Below are positions 1 to 7,088 of a stretch of DNA of 64,000 nt, in pieces (position 1 is the stretch's first letter; each line of letters starts with the position of its first letter). A program made the translations under genes and the position numbers. The DNA is from Pedobacter kyungheensis (GTDB taxonomy: Bacteria; Bacteroidota; Bacteroidia; Sphingobacteriales; Sphingobacteriaceae). The notes under the pieces are model-generated. The model was not told the DNA's origin. It ran no database searches and saw only the letters and a list, made by a program, of their open reading frames with translations. Location: NCBI RefSeq assembly GCF_000812965.1, contig NZ_JSYN01000032.1:1-64000 (forward strand), in the 5' to 3' direction.

Positions 1-126
1 CTGACGGATCATACGCTGTTCAAGACCATTTTCTCTTGAGATGCTCGACAGAGATTTATTTCTTTTTAATACCTGATTGACGATAGTCAATTTAAATTCT
101 AAGCTGTGCTTAACTTGTCTACTCAT
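1..126 (-). CDS. IS3-family transposase OrfA, N-terminal 42 codons (partial)
   Basis: The open frame from ATG at 126 to the window edge encodes 42 residues starting MSRQVKHSLEFKLTIVNQVL. A helix-turn-helix follows, with the segment SLSSISRENGLEQRMIRQ. This matches the DNA-binding head of IS3/IS150 OrfA transposases, which recognise the terminal repeats. OrfB, the DDE integrase, would lie outside the window. The frame has no stop, so nothing suggests decay in the part that is visible. It is too short to appear as a complete ORF; the call rests on the HTH and on the terminus directly upstream. Confidence 0.75.
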   Translation of the reverse strand, partial: MSRQVKHSLEFKLTIVNQVLKRNKSLSSISRENGLEQRMIRQ

Positions 127-168
127 AAAAATGCCCCCATAAAGTGTCTAACTTTTTGGGGGCACTGC
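1..168 (-). mobile_element. End of an IS3-family (IS150-like) insertion sequence
   Basis: Read on the minus strand, the element begins near 168 with TGCAGTGCCCCC, the type of terminus seen in IS150-group elements. A transposase reading frame starts at 126 and leaves the window at base 1. Inside the terminus, TGCCCCC (132-138) and GGGGGCA (158-164) are inverted with 19 nt between them, so the region upstream of the transposase can fold. Only the 5' end of the element lies in the window, so length, the other terminus and the target duplication cannot be seen. The element lies just downstream of the aminotransferase gene at 206-1459. Confidence 0.75.
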
Positions 169-205
169 AAAATTGAAGAGGGGTTTTATATTTATAAATG
201 GTTAT

Positions 206-1459
206 CTATTTCAACTTACTTAAAGCTGTTTTAATTCTCGGTAACATGTCTTTAATATCTTGCAAGGTACAAGCACCTACCGATGCCCGGAACCAAGGCA
301 TACTGTGTTCGTTTCCGAATGCAGAGAATGGCACCAAAGCTGCTCCAGCTTCTTTAATTAAATAGAAGTTAACATCGGCACTATCTTTTAAAAGCTGACC
401 ATCTTCAGTTGTTTTTCCGATATAATCAATTTTAATGGTGAGGTAAATGGCCCCCATTGGCTCTACCGCATCAACATTAAATCCTTCGGCCTTTAAAGCG
501 TTAAAACCATTATAAAGCGCGTTTAAGCTATCTTGTATCTGGGCCTTAAAGCTGGTTAAGAACGCATCAACCTGCGGCTTGTCGTTAAAATAGTTAGACA
601 TGGCAACTTGCTCTGCTTTTGGCGCCCAGGCACCCATGTGGCCAACAAGTGCTTTCATCCGGTTTACAATATCTTCCGGACCAAATCCCCAACCTACACG
701 TACACCAGTTGCAGCTAAACATTTAGAGCTACCATCTACAAAAATGGTAAACTCGCGCATAGCCGGACGTAAAGAAACCGGATTTACATGCACTTTATCA
801 AAAGTTAAAAGCGAATAAATCTGATCGTACATCAGGTAAAGTGGTTTTTCATCAGCTCCTCTGGTTGCATTTTCTTCCAGCACAGCATCACAAATCTCAG
901 CTAAAGCATCGGCATCGAACATGGTACCGGTAGGGTTTAGTGGCGAACACAGCGCCAGTAAAGTAGCACCTTTTAAATGCGGTTTTAATTGTGCCGCAGT
1001 AGGCATAAAATTATGCGCTGCATCGGTTTCAACTGCAATGGCCTTTGCTGATGTTAAATGACAATAGTGGTTATTGTTCCATGATGGAGCCGGAAACACT
1101 ACAGTATCGCCCGGATCAATTAGTGCCAGAAAGGTAGCATAAATTAACGGACGCGAACCTCCCGAAACCAAAATACTGTTGGTATTGTATTCCAGACCAA
1201 ATCTGTCTTTTAACAATTCTGAAACGGTTTCACGTAAAGGCAAAACACCATCAGCAGGTGGATAATTGGTTTGGTTGGCATTGTAGGCTTCCACAATTCC
1301 AGCTTTTAACTCAGCAGGGATTGGATAAATATTCGAATCGAAATCGCCGATAGTAAGGTTAGCAATCGATGCGCCTTTGCGCTTCATTTCATTAACTTCG
1401 TTACCAATTTTTATGATTTCTGAGCCAATTAATGAGTTGGCTATTACTGAAACTTTCAT
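206..1459 (-). CDS. Class I/II PLP-dependent aminotransferase
   Basis: A 417-residue fold-type I aminotransferase of the aspartate-aminotransferase superfamily, expected to be cytoplasmic. Visible PLP-site residues are Asn175 in the NPTG motif, Asp212 and Tyr215 in YDQIY, the Schiff-base lysine Lys246 in DGSSKCLAATG, and Arg254 in GVRVGWG. The length is normal and the frame intact. The amino donor cannot be read from sequence; aspartate, aromatic or branched-chain acids are all possible. It is the last intact gene before the IS end and follows the arginine cluster on the same strand, but the 154-aa secreted-protein gene intervenes, so a role in arginine synthesis is only a guess. The ATG at 1459 gives a full-length family member. 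Confidence 0.85.
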   Translation of the reverse strand: MKVSVIANSLIGSEIIKIGNEVNEMKRKGASIANLTIGDFDSNIYPIPAELKAGIVEAYNANQTNYPPADGVLPLRETVSELLKDRFGLEYNTNSILVSGGSRPLIYATFLALIDPGDTVVFPAPSWNNNHYCHLTSAKAIAVETDAAHNFMPTAAQLKPHLKGATLLALCSPLNPTGTMFDADALAEICDAVLEENATRGADEKPLYLMYDQIYSLLTFDKVHVNPVSLRPAMREFTIFVDGSSKCLAATGVRVGWGFGPEDIVNRMKALVGHMGAWAPKAEQVAMSNYFNDKPQVDAFLTSFKAQIQDSLNALYNGFNALKAEGFNVDAVEPMGAIYLTIKIDYIGKTTEDGQLLKDSADVNFYLIKEAGAALVPFSAFGNEHSMPWFRASVGACTLQDIKDMLPRIKTALSKLK

Positions 1460-1487
1460 ATATATTTTTTTATTCGCTACGTAGGTC

Positions 1488-1952
1488 TTATTTCTTCTTG
1501 TTATTCAGCGTGATAATATTCGCAAAAAGTTTACCTGTCTCATCCTTACCCAATTCTACCTTTCTTATCATTGTTTTGCTTGCTAAGAAATTCTCCATGA
1601 TTTTTAACGCACTGCTATTAACTTTAATTAGTCCTTGATTTTCAACAGGAACCTCATAATATTTAAAGAAGGTTGTTAAATTCATTACCTCTGCATCTTC
1701 TTTCAAAGAAACATCAATACCTACCGATTTATCTATCTTTGGCTTTAACATGTCCGCAGCGTTTATGCCAGACAAACCTACTGCTTTAAAATCTTTTGGG
1801 TCAACAAGTTGCGCAACCAGAATATCACAAGTATTGCCATTAAATGAAGCTTTAGATATCGGATTAGGTTTTTCCAGGCGACTAGGCTTTTTTTGTGCAT
1901 TAGCAATATTTACAGCGAACAAAAAGGCGAAGGTAACTAGGTACAATTTCAT
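1488..1952 (-). CDS. Secreted hypothetical protein
   Basis: A 154-residue protein with a clear signal peptide: MKLYLVTFAFLFAVNIANAQ, cleavage after ANA. The mature part is mixed charge with no Cys and no motif I recognise; it looks like a small periplasmic alpha/beta domain. It lies 28 bp upstream of the aminotransferase start and 50 bp after the argH stop, so it could be read through from the arginine cluster. I do not recognise the family and assign no function. Confidence 0.7.
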   Translation of the reverse strand: MKLYLVTFAFLFAVNIANAQKKPSRLEKPNPISKASFNGNTCDILVAQLVDPKDFKAVGLSGINAADMLKPKIDKSVGIDVSLKEDAEVMNLTTFFKYYEVPVENQGLIKVNSSALKIMENFLASKTMIRKVELGKDETGKLFANIITLNNKKK

Positions 1953-2002
1953 TTCTTTAAATTATCTTTTGTAAGATTTCACATTCTGAGATTTAGTCAA
2001 AT

Positions 2003-3334
2003 TTATTTAACCAAATCTGCTATTGCTTTATTCACTTTTTCGAAGCCAAACTGTGCCAATACAGCTTTCATTGATGCATCAATCTGCTCGTTGCAAAGAT
2101 TACCTATACTCCCTTCGTGGGTATGGTGGATTTGGTTCGATGGTGCAAAAGTACCACTTTCAATCTGCTCACCAACAATTTTGTAAGCTTCTCTAAACGG
2201 AACACCTTGTAGGGCCAGTTCATTAACCACTTCAACACTAAACAGGTAATCGTACTTTTTATCTTTCAAAATATCATCCTTTATGGTAATGTTCTGGAAC
2301 ATAAAGGTGGCAATTTCCAGGCACTCATTAAGCGAAGTAATTGCCGGGAAAAGATTTTCCTTTAACAATTGTAAATCGCGGTGATAGCCTGAAGGTAAAT
2401 TGGTAATCATCATGGCAATTTCATTTGGCAAAGCCTGAACCTTATTACAACGCGAACGGATCAGCTCAAAAACATCGGGATTCTTTTTATGTGGCATAAT
2501 GCTCGAACCTGTAGTCAGTTCGGGTGGAAAGCTGATAAAACCGAAATTCTGGTTAATGAAAAGGCAAACATCCATGGCCATTTTAGCCAGAGTAGCTGCA
2601 ACAGCACTCATGGCCTGCGCCAAAATTCTTTCTGTTTTACCACGGCCCATTTGCGCATAAACCACATTATAGTTTAAGCTTTCAAATCCCAGTAGTTGAG
2701 TGGTTAAAGTTCTGTTCAAGGGGAATGATGAACCATAACCAGCTGCAGAACCCAGTGGGTTTTTATTCGTAATTTTCCAGGCGGCCAACATCAGTTCCAT
2801 ATCATCGGCAAGGCTTTCTGCATAAGCACCAAACCACAAACCAAACGATGAAGGCATCGCAATTTGCAAATGCGTATAACCTGGCAATAATTTATCTTTA
2901 TGGGTATTGCTCAGTTCAATTAACTGATTAAATAAAGTAGAAGTCTGATTAACCATATCTTCAATGCAGGCACGGAAAAACAGTTTTAAATCAACCAAAA
3001 CCTGGTCATTACGTGAACGACCACTGTGGATTTTCTTACCCGCCTCACCAATACGTTGTGTTAGCAACCACTCTACTTGCGAGTGCACATCTTCAACTGT
3101 ATCTTCGATGGTAAAGTTACCGGCCTCAATTTCGGCGTAAATATTTTTAAGTTCCTGCTGAACGGTTTTTAACTCATCAGCAGTCAGCAAATTAATGGTT
3201 TCCAACATTTCGGTGTGAGCCAGTGAGCCCAGCACATCAAATTTCGCCATTTGCAGATCGAGTTCACGGTCTTTACCTACAGTAAAATTTTCTACAAACT
3301 GATTTACATCAATATTTTTTTGCCAAATCTTCAT
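2003..3334 (-). CDS. argH: Argininosuccinate lyase
   Basis: Cleaves argininosuccinate to arginine and fumarate, the last step of arginine synthesis; normally a cytoplasmic homotetramer. Its 443 residues show the fumarase/aspartase superfamily signatures: SGRSRNDQ at 104-111, GYTHLQ at 152-157, and the mobile catalytic loop TGSSIMPHKKNP at 275-286, which carries the catalytic serine. Length and start (MKIWQKN) are normal. It is the most distal biosynthetic gene of the cluster, separated from argE-prime by a DUF433/DUF5615 gene pair and a short GC-rich repeat. That makes it the arg gene most likely to have lost, or to have kept only by read-through, its link to the main operon. Confidence 0.97.
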   Translation of the reverse strand: MKIWQKNIDVNQFVENFTVGKDRELDLQMAKFDVLGSLAHTEMLETINLLTADELKTVQQELKNIYAEIEAGNFTIEDTVEDVHSQVEWLLTQRIGEAGKKIHSGRSRNDQVLVDLKLFFRACIEDMVNQTSTLFNQLIELSNTHKDKLLPGYTHLQIAMPSSFGLWFGAYAESLADDMELMLAAWKITNKNPLGSAAGYGSSFPLNRTLTTQLLGFESLNYNVVYAQMGRGKTERILAQAMSAVAATLAKMAMDVCLFINQNFGFISFPPELTTGSSIMPHKKNPDVFELIRSRCNKVQALPNEIAMMITNLPSGYHRDLQLLKENLFPAITSLNECLEIATFMFQNITIKDDILKDKKYDYLFSVEVVNELALQGVPFREAYKIVGEQIESGTFAPSNQIHHTHEGSIGNLCNEQIDASMKAVLAQFGFEKVNKAIADLVK

Positions 3335-3344
3335 TTTAATTTAT

Positions 3345-3390
3345 TTAACCGCAAAGGGCGCCAGGCTTTTCGCAAAGCACGCTAAGCATT
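3345..3390. repeat. Short intergenic repeat (ACCGCAAAGG type) upstream of argH
   Basis: The 46 bp between the DUF5615 stop and the argH start hold AACCGCAAAGGGCGCC followed by CGCAAAGCACGCTAAGC. These are variants of one CGCAAAG-type word used twice. Similar words appear near 22061-22078 (GCTAACGCACACTAAGC) and near 28300-28320. No coding potential is visible. It is probably a small dispersed repeat and not a regulatory site. Confidence 0.5.
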
Positions 3391-3723
3391 TTATTGAATT
3401 TCTAAACAGGAGAATTCTTCCTGCTTTATAAATTCTTCTATTAATTCTTTTTTTGCTAAAAGTATCTGTGATACCGAGAGGGTTGTATTGTTGCGCGTTC
3501 TGAGCCAGATTATTTTCGGTGGATGCCCATATAAATTAGAAAATTCATAAAAATCGGCATCAAAAGTAACCACTGTAAAACCATTTTGACCAGCAAATGC
3601 CCAGATCTCTTTATCTGATTTATTCTCCAGATTTAATTTCCTGATTTGCTCACTCTGTGGGAAAGCCTGCTGAATAAGCTTAATAATCCGGAAAGAGATA
3701 TTCTGATCAAATAGTAATTTCAC
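3391..3723 (-). CDS. DUF5615 family PIN-like protein (putative toxin)
   Basis: A 110-residue protein opening MKLLFDQNISFRI, with the early acidic residue Asp6 and the VVTFDADF segment typical of the DUF5615 (Mut7-C-like, PIN-related) fold; Asp75 and Asp77 fall in that segment. Such proteins are usually paired with DUF433 proteins and viewed as ribonuclease-type toxins. The start codon is GTG at 3723-3721 and its G is shared with the TAG stop of the upstream DUF433 gene, indicating translational coupling. Toxicity is inferred from gene pairing only. The pair sits between argE-prime and argH, an unusual place for a toxin-antitoxin-like module. Confidence 0.8.
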   Translation of the reverse strand: MKLLFDQNISFRIIKLIQQAFPQSEQIRKLNLENKSDKEIWAFAGQNGFTVVTFDADFYEFSNLYGHPPKIIWLRTRNNTTLSVSQILLAKKELIEEFIKQEEFSCLEIQ

Positions 3724-3944
3724 TAGGCCACCCTTATTTTATGTTCCCGATCGGCAGCATAAGCCAAACAAGCTAAAATCTGTGCCTCGGTCAACTCATC
3801 AAAATCTTCCAAAATCTGTTCCAGGGTCATTCCGTTCGCAAACCAGTTTAAAACATCATAAACTGCAATTCTAGTTCCAATTATACAGGGCCGGCCGAAT
3901 CGTTTATCGGCATTAATCTCGATAAAATTAGCATAGGTGTTCAT
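3723..3944 (-). CDS. DUF433 domain protein (putative antitoxin)
   Basis: A 73-residue protein with the DUF433 pattern: a RFGRPCIIGTRIAVYDVLNW core followed by a helix with ILEDF and then AQILACLAYAADRE. The fold is a winged or ribbon-type HTH, so it probably binds DNA as well as its partner. It overlaps the DUF5615 gene by 1 nt, the usual order of antitoxin then toxin. Its own promoter would have to lie in the 39 bp after the argE-prime stop, so it may be co-transcribed with the arginine genes. Confidence 0.8.
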   Translation of the reverse strand: MNTYANFIEINADKRFGRPCIIGTRIAVYDVLNWFANGMTLEQILEDFDELTEAQILACLAYAADREHKIRVA

Positions 3945-3983
3945 AACCCAAAGATAAACATTATTTAAAGGAATTTATTTTAG

Positions 3984-5051
3984 CTATCCTACAACAACCG
4001 GCTTTAACATATTAACGTATCCTGCAACCCCTTCCGCAACCTCACGCACGTATAAAAACTCATCGGCCATGTGCGAACGGCCAGAAAAACCCGGACCAAC
4101 TTTTACTGAAGGAATATCCAGCAATGCCTGATCTGAAGTAGTTGGCGAGCCATAAGTCGTTCTTCCCAAGGCTACACCTGCCTGCACAACCGGATGGTTT
4201 TTATCGATAGACGAAGGTTTTAAACGGATAGAGCGTGGCGTAACATCACAATCCACATTTGCACGGATAATTTCCAATACCTCTTCGTTGGTATATGCAT
4301 CTGTTACGCGTACATCAACGGTAAAAGTACAATTGGCAGGCACCACATTATGCTGCGAACCTGCATTGATTATCGTTACCGTCATTTTCAAGGGGCCAAA
4401 AACTTCCGAAACTTTAGGGAACTGGTAGTTTCTGAACCACTCTATATCTTTTAATGCTTTGTAAATGGCATTCTCTCCTTCTTCGCGGGCAGCATGTCCT
4501 GCTTTACCGTGCGATACACAATCTAACACCAACAAACCACGCTCAGCAATTGCTAAATTCATTTCAGTAGGTTCACCTACAATACCAAATTCTAGCTCAC
4601 CTAAATCAGGTAGCACCAGTTCTAAACCGTTATTCCCCGAAATTTCCTCCTCAGCAGTGGCTGCCAAGCAGATGTTATATTTTAAATTTTCCTGCTCGTA
4701 GTAGTACAAAAATGTTCCGATTAACGAAACCAGACAGCCACCTGCATCGTTACTACCCAGGCCAAATAATTTATCGCCCTCAATTGCCGCATCGTACGGA
4801 TCGCGGGTATAACCAGAATTTGGCTTAACCGTATCGTGATGTGAGTTCAACAATAAGGTTGGCTTATTGGCATCAAAATGCTTGTTATATGCCCAAACAT
4901 TATTCATTTTACGCTGGGTCTTAATCCCTCTCTCTTCCAGAAACTGAGCAATTAAATTCGCGGTCCTGTCTTCTTCTTTACTAAAAGACTGGATGCGGAT
5001 CAATTGCCTCAATAAGTCCAGGCTTTCTTTTTGTATATTTTCTAGTAACAT
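3984..5051 (-). CDS. M20 family N-acyl-ornithine/citrulline deacylase (ArgE-type)
   Basis: A 355-residue M20 metallopeptidase-fold amidohydrolase. The di-zinc site is visible: His71 and Asp73 in SHHDTV, Asp102 in GSNDAGG, the catalytic Glu134/Glu135 in TAEEE, Glu160 in VGEPTE, and a C-terminal His in GRSHMADE. In this pathway type the acyl group is removed after carbamoylation, so the expected substrate is N-acetyl- or N-succinyl-citrulline, giving citrulline for ArgG. The flanking argF-prime and proC genes support that. Against the ArgE label, M20 enzymes are versatile and sequence alone does not fix the acyl group. Length is normal, frame intact. Confidence 0.88.
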   Translation of the reverse strand: MLLENIQKESLDLLRQLIRIQSFSKEEDRTANLIAQFLEERGIKTQRKMNNVWAYNKHFDANKPTLLLNSHHDTVKPNSGYTRDPYDAAIEGDKLFGLGSNDAGGCLVSLIGTFLYYYEQENLKYNICLAATAEEEISGNNGLELVLPDLGELEFGIVGEPTEMNLAIAERGLLVLDCVSHGKAGHAAREEGENAIYKALKDIEWFRNYQFPKVSEVFGPLKMTVTIINAGSQHNVVPANCTFTVDVRVTDAYTNEEVLEIIRANVDCDVTPRSIRLKPSSIDKNHPVVQAGVALGRTTYGSPTTSDQALLDIPSVKVGPGFSGRSHMADEFLYVREVAEGVAGYVNMLKPVVVG

Positions 5052-5115
5052 AGTATCAAGTAGTTAGTATCAAGTATCGAGTAGAGTTCAGACCCTACAC
5101 CTTATACCTTTAACC
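5052..5115. repeat. AGTATCAAG repeat plus AAGG-type repeat between argE-prime and proC
   Basis: The plus strand reads AGTATCAAGTAGTTAGTATC and then AGTATCGAGTAG, two copies of an AGTATC(A/G)AG word. A block follows whose minus strand is AAGGTTAAAGGTATAAGGTG, the AAGG family that recurs through this operon. The proC stop codon (TAA, 5112-5110) lies inside the AAGG block, so the last codons of proC (Lys-Glu-Gly) come from repeat sequence. Confidence 0.6.
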
Positions 5116-5919
5116 TTCCTTTGTGTACAAATTCCCAGCTTTTAGGGCTGAAAGTTTAATACCTTTTATTAGCGATGAGCTAAAACCATTGTGTTCCATT
5201 TCATTTAAGCCGGCAATGGTGCAACCTTTCGGCGAAGTTACCTTATCTATTTCTGATTCCGGGTGTGTTCCGTGTAATAAAAGTAAATCGGCCGCACCTT
5301 TTGCAGTTTGCACAGCCATTTTCAGTGCTTCATCTGCATGGAAACCAATTTCTACACCACCTTGCGATGCAGCTCTGATCCCTCTTAAAAAGAAAGCAAT
5401 ACCACAGGCGCAAAGCGCAGTAGCCGAAGTCATCAAATCTTCATTGATTTTAACCACCGAACCTACAGTTTCGAACATGCGGGTAACATCTTCCATGTTT
5501 TGCGGCGAAGCATTGTCGCTCGCAATACAGGTCATCGATTGGCCTATCGCAATGGCGGTATTGGGCATTGCCCTGATTATCTGAACATCACTATCCAATT
5601 TTTCGCGAACCGCGGCACAGCTTACGCCCGAGATTACGGAAATTACCAAATGTTTGGCAGGATTAATGGCGGGTTGGATTTCATCCAAAACCAAATTCAG
5701 CTGTTGAGGTAGTACCGCTAAAATAATTACATCGGCTTCTGCAGCCGCTTCAGCATTATTGGCTGTAACTTTGTAGCGTTCCTGCGCAAATTTATAGAGG
5801 TTGGCCGTGTTTCGCCGGGTTAAGGTGATGTTTTTAGTAGTAGTATAATTGGCTTTAACCAATCCTTTGGCTAAAGAAAGACCAATGTTTCCGCTACCGA
5901 TAATGGCAATTTTTTTCAT
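5110..5919 (-). CDS. proC: Pyrroline-5-carboxylate reductase
   Basis: Reduces pyrroline-5-carboxylate to proline with NAD(P)H. The Rossmann motif GSGNIGLSLAKG is at residues 8-19 from the start chosen here. The family's conserved RAMPNTAIAIGQSMT segment and the C-terminal SPKGCTIAGLNEME region are present. I chose ATG at 5919 (MKKIAIIGSG), the normal family N-terminus, over the upstream in-frame ATG at 5964, which would add 15 atypical residues. Its place in the arginine cluster suggests co-control of the two glutamate-derived pathways, or conversion of ornithine-derived P5C. The C-terminal residues run into an AAGG repeat. Confidence 0.95.
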   Translation of the reverse strand: MKKIAIIGSGNIGLSLAKGLVKANYTTTKNITLTRRNTANLYKFAQERYKVTANNAEAAAEADVIILAVLPQQLNLVLDEIQPAINPAKHLVISVISGVSCAAVREKLDSDVQIIRAMPNTAIAIGQSMTCIASDNASPQNMEDVTRMFETVGSVVKINEDLMTSATALCACGIAFFLRGIRAASQGGVEIGFHADEALKMAVQTAKGAADLLLLHGTHPESEIDKVTSPKGCTIAGLNEMEHNGFSSSLIKGIKLSALKAGNLYTKEG

Positions 5920-5984
5920 TTGTGGTTCGTTTATTATTTCCTTCGGATTCATTTCACAGATCATGTGATTTCTCCGATTGCTGT

Positions 5985-6122
5985 TTATTTCTGAAAATCA
6001 GTTTCAGTACTTCTATTCATATGCAGTCCTGCTATCCGCTTTATCCCGATGAATCGGAATGCCCGCTACTATCAGGTTTATTGGGCAAAAACAGTAATTC
6101 TTCGGCTCCTTTTTCCTTGCAA
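5985..6122 (+). repeat. Dispersed intergenic repeat, copy 1 (second copy near 53.7 kb)
   Basis: This non-coding stretch contains CAGTCCTGCTATCCGCTTTA, then TCCCGATGAATCGGAA, then CTATCAGGTTTA, and ends GGCTCCTTTTTCCTTGCAA. The same ordered words, CAGTCCTGCTGTCCGTTTTA, a TCCCGAT palindrome and CATCAGGTTTA, occur at 53730-53803 in the same orientation. So these are two diverged copies of one element. The copy here lacks the TTTTGGCCAAA arms seen in the other copy. Confidence 0.6.
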
Positions 6123-6125
6123 TAT

Positions 6126-6178
6126 CAAAACCTTTCGCCCTCTACCTTTTAACCTTCCGCCTTCTCCCCCCTCAACCT
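6126..6178. repeat. AAGG-type repeat at the 3' end of argB
   Basis: On the minus strand the block reads AAGGTTGAGGGGGGAGAAGG followed by CGGAAGGTTAAAAGGTAGAG, almost pure purine. The argB stop codon (TGA at 6174-6172) lies within it, so the last two residues of ArgB (Lys-Gly) are encoded by the repeat. It belongs to the same family as the blocks at 5090-5115, 8068-8100, 8461-8492 and 11598-11678. Confidence 0.6.
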
Positions 6179-6981
6179 TTAAGCTTTCTGCCGTACTTCA
6201 GCATTTTGGTACCAAAAGTACCGGTAGCCAACTCTACCAGCTCATCAGCCTTCCCAATATATACTGCCGAAACCCCTTTTTTAATGGCTTCGAAAGCGTT
6301 ATGCAATTTCGGGATCATTCCACCAGCTACCGTTCCATCAGCCTTTAAGCCATCAAATTCATCTGCTTTAATTTCTCTCACTACAGAGCCATCGTCATTT
6401 ACATCTCTCAGCACGCCCTTTTTCTCAAAGCAATATACCAAACGGGTTTCGTACAAGCCTGCCATAGCCACCGCTACCGATGAGGCAATAGTATCGGCAT
6501 TGGTATTTAGCAATTGCGTTTCACCATCATGCGTAATGGCACATAAAACAGGTACCAGTCCAGCTTTCAATAAGTTATCTAATGTGGTTGCTGAAACGGA
6601 GTTTTCATCCAGATCGCCAACAAAACCATAATCAATTTCTTTAACCGGACGTTTTTTGGCCTGAATTACATTTCCATCGGCACCAGTTAAACCAATGGCG
6701 TTACTACCTTTAGCCTGCAATTGGGCAACCATATTTTTATTGATTAAACCAGCATAAACCATCGTTACAATCCGCAAAGTTTCAATATCAGTAATCCGGC
6801 GGCCTTCAACCATTTTCGCTTCAATACCTAAGCTTTCGCCCAGTTCGGTTGCAATTTTGCCTCCGCCATGCACCAGAATTTTATCGCCAGGTAAAGCCGT
6901 AAAATCCAATAAAAACCGGTGCAGGTTTTCAGAATTATCAATTACGTTTCCGCCAATTTTTATAATAGTGAGTTGGTTCAT
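6172..6981 (-). CDS. argB: Acetylglutamate kinase (N-acylglutamate kinase)
   Basis: Phosphorylates the gamma-carboxyl of N-acylglutamate, the second step of the acylated ornithine route. The 269 residues belong to the amino-acid kinase family: IIKIGGNVID at 5-14, the glycine-rich HGGGKIATELG loop at about 39-49, and a C-terminal GTVAGGMIPKLHNA motif that binds the nucleotide. It lacks the long N-terminal helix associated with arginine-inhibited hexameric enzymes, so feedback inhibition by arginine is doubtful here (inference). It lies between argF-prime and proC, with a hairpin-forming repeat upstream. Confidence 0.95.
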   Translation of the reverse strand: MNQLTIIKIGGNVIDNSENLHRFLLDFTALPGDKILVHGGGKIATELGESLGIEAKMVEGRRITDIETLRIVTMVYAGLINKNMVAQLQAKGSNAIGLTGADGNVIQAKKRPVKEIDYGFVGDLDENSVSATTLDNLLKAGLVPVLCAITHDGETQLLNTNADTIASSVAVAMAGLYETRLVYCFEKKGVLRDVNDDGSVVREIKADEFDGLKADGTVAGGMIPKLHNAFEAIKKGVSAVYIGKADELVELATGTFGTKMLKYGRKLKG

Positions 6982-6989
6982 TTCTATTT

Positions 6990-7078
6990 ATTAGTTAACC
7001 ACAGATGTGCACAGATAAACACAGATTTAAATTATAAAAAGTATCTGTATTCATCCTTTTTATCTGTGATTAAATTTG
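6990..7078. repeat. Hairpin-forming CACAGAT repeat between argF-prime and argB
   Basis: The left arm has ACCACAGATGTGCACAGAT and AAACACAGATTT; the right arm has ATCTGTATTCATCC and TTTTTATCTGTGATT. The two arms are complementary over their CACAGAT/ATCTGTG cores, so the intercistronic RNA can fold into a long imperfect stem. A second member of the family lies at 60211-60317. There is no reading frame. It may affect mRNA stability between the two arg genes; that is inference. Confidence 0.65.
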
Positions 7079-7088
7079 GGCAAAATTA

